64,000 nt of DNA from assembly GCA_016713275.1 (NCBI GenBank), contig JADJPL010000003.1, positions 496,001 through 560,000 of the forward strand, given 5' to 3'. Below, in pieces: positions 61,074 to 64,000 of the stretch. This stretch comes from Haliscomenobacter sp. (lineage in GTDB: Bacteria; Bacteroidota; Bacteroidia; Chitinophagales; Saprospiraceae). Below the pieces are notes generated by a model. That model saw only the letters and a program-made list of their open reading frames with translations, had not been told where the DNA came from and made no database searches. Position numbers and translations under genes: made by a program. Within the stretch, counting starts at the first letter, position 1, and each line of letters begins with the position of its first letter.

Positions 61074-61480
61074 CGCTGCAAGCTACCCTATCGCGGTTCC
61101 GCCTCCGGCGGAAATGAGGAAAGTCCGGACAACGCAGAGCGCCACACCATCTAACGGATGGGTCCCGGTTGCAGAACCGGGAACAGATAGGGTCACAGAA
61201 ACTAGACTTCCCCGGCTCCGGCCGGGGTACAGGTGAAAACGTGCGGTAAGAGCGCACGCCGTCCGACAGCAATGCCGGAGGGGGATAAACCTTGTGGGTT
61301 GAAATGCCAGGTACACCCCGATTCAGGTTTGCCTGAGCAGGGTTGCTCGCTTTGTTTTCCGTAAGGAATGTCGGGGGGGGTAGGCAGATGGACCCCGGTC
61401 GCGAGGCCGGGGCTAGATAAATGATAGGGCGTTTTCGCAAACGCGAAGACCGACAAAATCCGGCTTATCGGCTTGCAGCG
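61074..61480 (+). ncRNA. rnpB: RNase P RNA, bacterial type A
   Basis: The catalytic RNA that removes tRNA 5' leaders. The 5' end CGCTGCAAGC pairs with the 3' end GCTTGCAGCG (stem P1). Universal regions are present: GAGGAAAGTCCGGAC (conserved region I) at ~61114, ACAGAAA and AAACTAGAC near 61196, GGTAAGAGCGCAC at ~61244, AGATAAATGATAG at ~61413, and the closing ACAAAATCCGGCTTAT (conserved region V) at ~61453. The length of about 407 nt is normal for type A. It is transcribed away from the kinase and toward porV. Confidence 0.96.
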
Positions 61481-61633
61481 CTTTTAAAACAGGGCCTCAA
61501 CGTTTTCCCCTGGCGGCCAAAGATAGTTTCTTTCGATTCAAATAAAAATTCGCAATTTTTATTGATCAAAAAGAAATAAAATTTCATGCCGGTGGCAAAG
61601 ATTGACCTTTTGAGACAGCCCCTGTTTTAAAAG
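61481..61633. repeat. Inverted-repeat element, family relative of 48924-49014
   Basis: The ends CTTTTAAAACAGGG and CCCTGTTTTAAAAG are perfect inverted repeats. The right half contains AAATTTCATGCCGGTGGCAAA and CTTTTGAGACAGCCCC, closely matching the element at 48924-49014. It follows rnpB directly and precedes the 3' end of porV, so it may act as a shared transcription end. Confidence 0.7.
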
Positions 61634-61647
61634 ACCGTTTCATCGGT

Positions 61648-62853
61648 TTATTCCCCGGCCAGGGCAGCGAAATCAAACAGCAAAGAGAACCGCAATGTAT
61701 TGTCCAGCGGGTTGCGCTGGTTGGTGGTTGGGACCAGGTACGAGAAGTTCAAGCCGAAGATATTGTATTTCAATCCCAATCCTACGGAGAAGAACTTCCG
61801 GTTTCCCTTCTGGCGGTGTTCGTTGAAATAGCCGGCGCGCACGGCAAACTGGTCGCTGTACCAATATTCGGCGCCTACGGAGTACATCAGTTCCCGGAGT
61901 TCTTCGCTAAAGCCTTCCGGCGCATCGCCCCAGGAGGAGAGGATCGCGCCAATGGGGGATTCATCTTTGAAATCGGGGTTCCCGTCGCCGTTGAGATCGC
62001 AATCCAACCCCTGGCATGGGGTGGGAACCAGCAGCTTGTTGACGTCGGTCGTAAACGTGATCTTGTTGAAGTCGTCGAAGTTGAGGGTCCAGGCTGCACC
62101 CAGGCCGAAGTTGGCGGGGAGGAAATCCCTGAACTTGTTGTTGGTGTACGTAATTTTAGAGCCGATATTGGTGAGGGCCAAGCCGAGGGTGAGTTCGGAA
62201 TCGCCCTGGCGCGTCTGGATGGGGGCTTTGTAGGTCAGGGAGAAATCCGCTGCTCCGGCGATCCCGGGTTCGATGGTTTCTCCATTGACGATGTTGCCTG
62301 CGGCAAGGTTGGAGTAGATGAATTTGGCGGAAACGGCGGCGGAAAAGTTATCGGCCAGTTTCCGGGCATACGCGGCGGCTACTTCAAATTCGTTGGGCCG
62401 GCCGGTATTCAGGGGTTGTCCGTTGGGGTCGGTAAACTGGATGCTGCCTAAAGAAAAATAACGCAGGCCCATGCCCAGCGTCTGAAATTCGTCAATTTTG
62501 TAAAAACCGGTCAGGTAAGCCAGGTACACGTCGTTGAGCCCAAGCGCACGCAACCACGGCGTGTAGGTTGCGGAAACCCCGATTTGATCGTCGGCGAAAA
62601 CCAGTTTGGACGGGTTGAAGTGCATGGCGTTGCCGTCGGCAGAAATGGCAATGCCGGCATCGCCCATAGCGCCGGAACGGGCGTCTGCAACAATGCGGAG
62701 GAAAGGAACTGCCGTAACAACGGTGTTCGTACAAGGCGTTCCGTCCAGGTTGTAGTATTTCCCATCTTTTCCCAGGGTACATTGACCAATCGCTGGAATG
62801 GCAACCAATGCAGCTGCCAGGATCATTACCGTCTGGAGTAGTACGTTCTTCAT
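61648..62853 (-). CDS. porV: T9SS outer-membrane protein PorV (LptO)
   Basis: PorV is a 14-strand FadL-like outer-membrane barrel that takes T9SS cargo from the SprA translocon to the PorU sortase. The 401-residue protein has a signal peptide ('VMILAAALVAIPAIGQ'), then the PorV N-terminal hallmark 'VPFLRIVADARSGAMGDAG' and 'ISADGNAMHFNPSKLVF'. Barrel strands follow, with a C-terminal 'LRFSLLFDF' aromatic-ended strand. A TATATTTG promoter element lies 31 bp upstream of the ATG. It is downstream of porU on the same strand, the normal porU-porV arrangement. Confidence 0.95.
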   Translation of the reverse strand: MKNVLLQTVMILAAALVAIPAIGQCTLGKDGKYYNLDGTPCTNTVVTAVPFLRIVADARSGAMGDAGIAISADGNAMHFNPSKLVFADDQIGVSATYTPWLRALGLNDVYLAYLTGFYKIDEFQTLGMGLRYFSLGSIQFTDPNGQPLNTGRPNEFEVAAAYARKLADNFSAAVSAKFIYSNLAAGNIVNGETIEPGIAGAADFSLTYKAPIQTRQGDSELTLGLALTNIGSKITYTNNKFRDFLPANFGLGAAWTLNFDDFNKITFTTDVNKLLVPTPCQGLDCDLNGDGNPDFKDESPIGAILSSWGDAPEGFSEELRELMYSVGAEYWYSDQFAVRAGYFNEHRQKGNRKFFSVGLGLKYNIFGLNFSYLVPTTNQRNPLDNTLRFSLLFDFAALAGE

Positions 62854-62884
62854 GAGATAGTAGCTTGATGAATTAAAAGGTTTG

Positions 62885-62892
62885 CAAATATA
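62885..62892 (-). promoter_or_regulatory. Candidate -7 promoter element of porV (TATATTTG)
   Basis: On the minus strand TATATTTG matches TAnnTTTG and lies 31 bp before the porV ATG, within the 123-bp gap between porU and porV. It suggests porV can be transcribed apart from porU. Confidence 0.55.
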
Positions 62893-62976
62893 CGCAGCAA
62901 TGGGGTTGAATCCATCATCAGGATGAATTATACATTTTCCATGCCAACCTTTCTCTTTTACGCAAAAACCGTATTC

Positions 62977-64000
62977 TTATTTTAGGAGCACCAATTTTTC
63001 AAATTTGCTTTCGCCCTGGATCTGTTGCGACCCAGGCAACGTAGCCCTGATTTGGACCTTGTACAAATACACCCCTCGCGCCAGGGTATCGCCGTAATCA
63101 TCCCGCCCGTCCCAGGCTATGCAATCATCCCTGCGCAAAGCCCCGTCGGAAAACAGGGTCTGCTCAATGGTTTTGACCAGCCGCCCGGAAACGGAATAAA
63201 TCCGGATCAGCACCTCGATTTCCTGGTTGGCGTAGTTGTGGTCAAACTGGAAACAGGTGTGGCTGGTGAATGGATTGGGGTAGTTGAGCACGTGCTGAAG
63301 GGCAATGCCCGCATCTCCTGCAACCACAAATTCGGTATATCCTTCCGCCGGGTTGTTGGCAATATCCCAGGCTTTGACCTGGATACGGTGCACGCCCTCC
63401 GGAATGTCTTTCAAGGGATAGCGGACTTCTCCTTTCCGGTAATCGTCGAGGGCAGCGCTGAAGAAGTCGTTTAGCACCAGGGTGTTTTGCGTGTTTTCAT
63501 CCAACGTGGCTTCCAGGTCATGGCCGATGCTATTGCCTGCTACGTTGATTCCGTTGTCATCGGTGAGGACGACGAGCAGCAGCGGGTCGGCTTCGGTCGT
63601 TCCGCCGGAAATAAAATCGGTATTGTTCATATAGACCTCTACGCGTGGCCCCTGGTTATCGTTGATCTGCGCCGTGGCATTGCCTCCGATGACCACGCCG
63701 GCGTATTCTCCGGAAGCGTCTATCAGGCGCGTATTATCTGCTGCATAATAACTGAGTTTCCCGGCGCCGAACGCGTAGTTGATGTCCTTGGGCGCCACAA
63801 AGGTGAAGGAAAACCGTCCTTTTTGGATGCTGGACCTCCCCCTGAAGAGGACGTTTTTTTGCAACGTATACGGATAAGGGTAACTTCCGGCATCCTGACC
63901 GAGGGTTTTCGTCTGGATGGCTTTATCGAAAACGCTGGGATACAGCACCCCGTTAAAATCCTCCAGCAGGTTGCCGTTCAGATCGGTGAGGACGCCTTCA
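62977..64000 (-). CDS. porU: T9SS sortase PorU, C-terminal part (5' end outside window)
   Basis: The last ~341 codons of PorU, the gingipain-like cysteine peptidase that cleaves sorting domains from T9SS cargo and links cargo to the cell surface. The catalytic Cys/His domain lies beyond the right edge. Visible are the beta-sandwich domains after the peptidase ('DLNGNLLEDFNGVLYPSVF', 'QKGRFSFTFVAPKDINYAFG', 'LLLVVLTDDNGINVAGNSIG') and a C-terminal T9SS-like domain of its own ('VLNYPNPFTSHTCFQFDHN', 'ARGVYLYKVQIRA'). The call is supported by porV next to it. Confidence 0.92.
   Translation of the reverse strand, partial: EGVLTDLNGNLLEDFNGVLYPSVFDKAIQTKTLGQDAGSYPYPYTLQKNVLFRGRSSIQKGRFSFTFVAPKDINYAFGAGKLSYYAADNTRLIDASGEYAGVVIGGNATAQINDNQGPRVEVYMNNTDFISGGTTEADPLLLVVLTDDNGINVAGNSIGHDLEATLDENTQNTLVLNDFFSAALDDYRKGEVRYPLKDIPEGVHRIQVKAWDIANNPAEGYTEFVVAGDAGIALQHVLNYPNPFTSHTCFQFDHNYANQEIEVLIRIYSVSGRLVKTIEQTLFSDGALRRDDCIAWDGRDDYGDTLARGVYLYKVQIRATLPGSQQIQGESKFEKLVLLK

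Noticed and set aside
61083..61456. Short protein-coding frames on the minus strand over the RNase P RNA
   Set aside because: The region has the full set of RNase P conserved elements and a pairing P1 stem; the frames are chance.

Overview
The window looks like a chromosomal segment from a Bacteroidota bacterium, most likely of the class Saprospiria (Lewinella/Haliscomenobacter-like). The reasons are: a type IX secretion system (T9SS) pair (porV and the 3' part of porU), a giant surface protein with a T9SS C-terminal sorting domain, many TAnnTTTG-type -7 promoter elements, zinc-free L36 and S14, and a hydroxy-carotenoid cluster of the kind expected for saproxanthin-type pigments. Base composition is moderately GC-rich except for an AT-rich stretch at 12.1-13.1 kb.

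Layout. (a) 1-1.66 kb holds remnants of defence and toxin-antitoxin genes: the end of an AbiEi antitoxin, a truncated AbiEii nucleotidyltransferase, a likely DNA-methyltransferase tail, a VapB-like antitoxin and the last 42 codons of a PIN toxin, plus a 27-bp-arm palindrome. (b) 1.67-6.25 kb: a sulfatase and a YhcH/TabA protein on the minus strand, divergent from a secreted S9 (DPP IV-like) peptidase. (c) 6.25-12.1 kb: small accessory genes (LysE exporter with a frameshift, metallophosphoesterase, DUF4112, methyltransferase, DUF2231, fdhD) separated by repeat-rich gaps. The gaps carry short elements with perfect terminal inverted repeats, 7-8-nt periodic arrays and a run of 120 consecutive G. 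(d) 13.1-29.1 kb: one gene for a secreted protein of about 5,300 residues, read here in pieces because of single-base shifts. It contains 15 near-identical 94-residue Ig-like units, several other repeat families, a dockerin-like and a cohesin-like module and a T9SS sorting domain. (e) 29.2-48.9 kb: the str, S10, spc and alpha ribosomal clusters in the usual Bacteroidota order (rpsL to rplQ), with fusA, secY, map, infA and rpoA. (f) 49.2-54.7 kb: carA, eno, a DivIC/FtsB-like gene, sucD and a CLC chloride channel with CBS domains. (g) 54.7-61.0 kb, minus strand: an unrecognised tail-anchored protein, crtZ, a CruF/DUF422 gene, a CrtI/CrtD-type desaturase and a broken multi-membrane-segment histidine kinase. 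(h) 61.07-64 kb: rnpB (plus strand), then porV and porU (minus strand).

How the parts fit. The giant adhesin and possibly the S9 peptidase are envelope or secreted products. The adhesin's sorting domain is the type of cargo that PorV and PorU (63 kb) deliver and cleave. The three carotenoid genes together would supply 3-hydroxylation, 1'-hydration and desaturation of a monocyclic carotene.

Quality. Single-base shifts interrupt genes that must work (rplB, sucD) as well as LysE, the adhesin and the kinase, often at short homopolymers. Together with the 120-G run and a 114-base G/C-only block, this points to consensus errors. Broken genes here should not be taken as true pseudogenes without read support.
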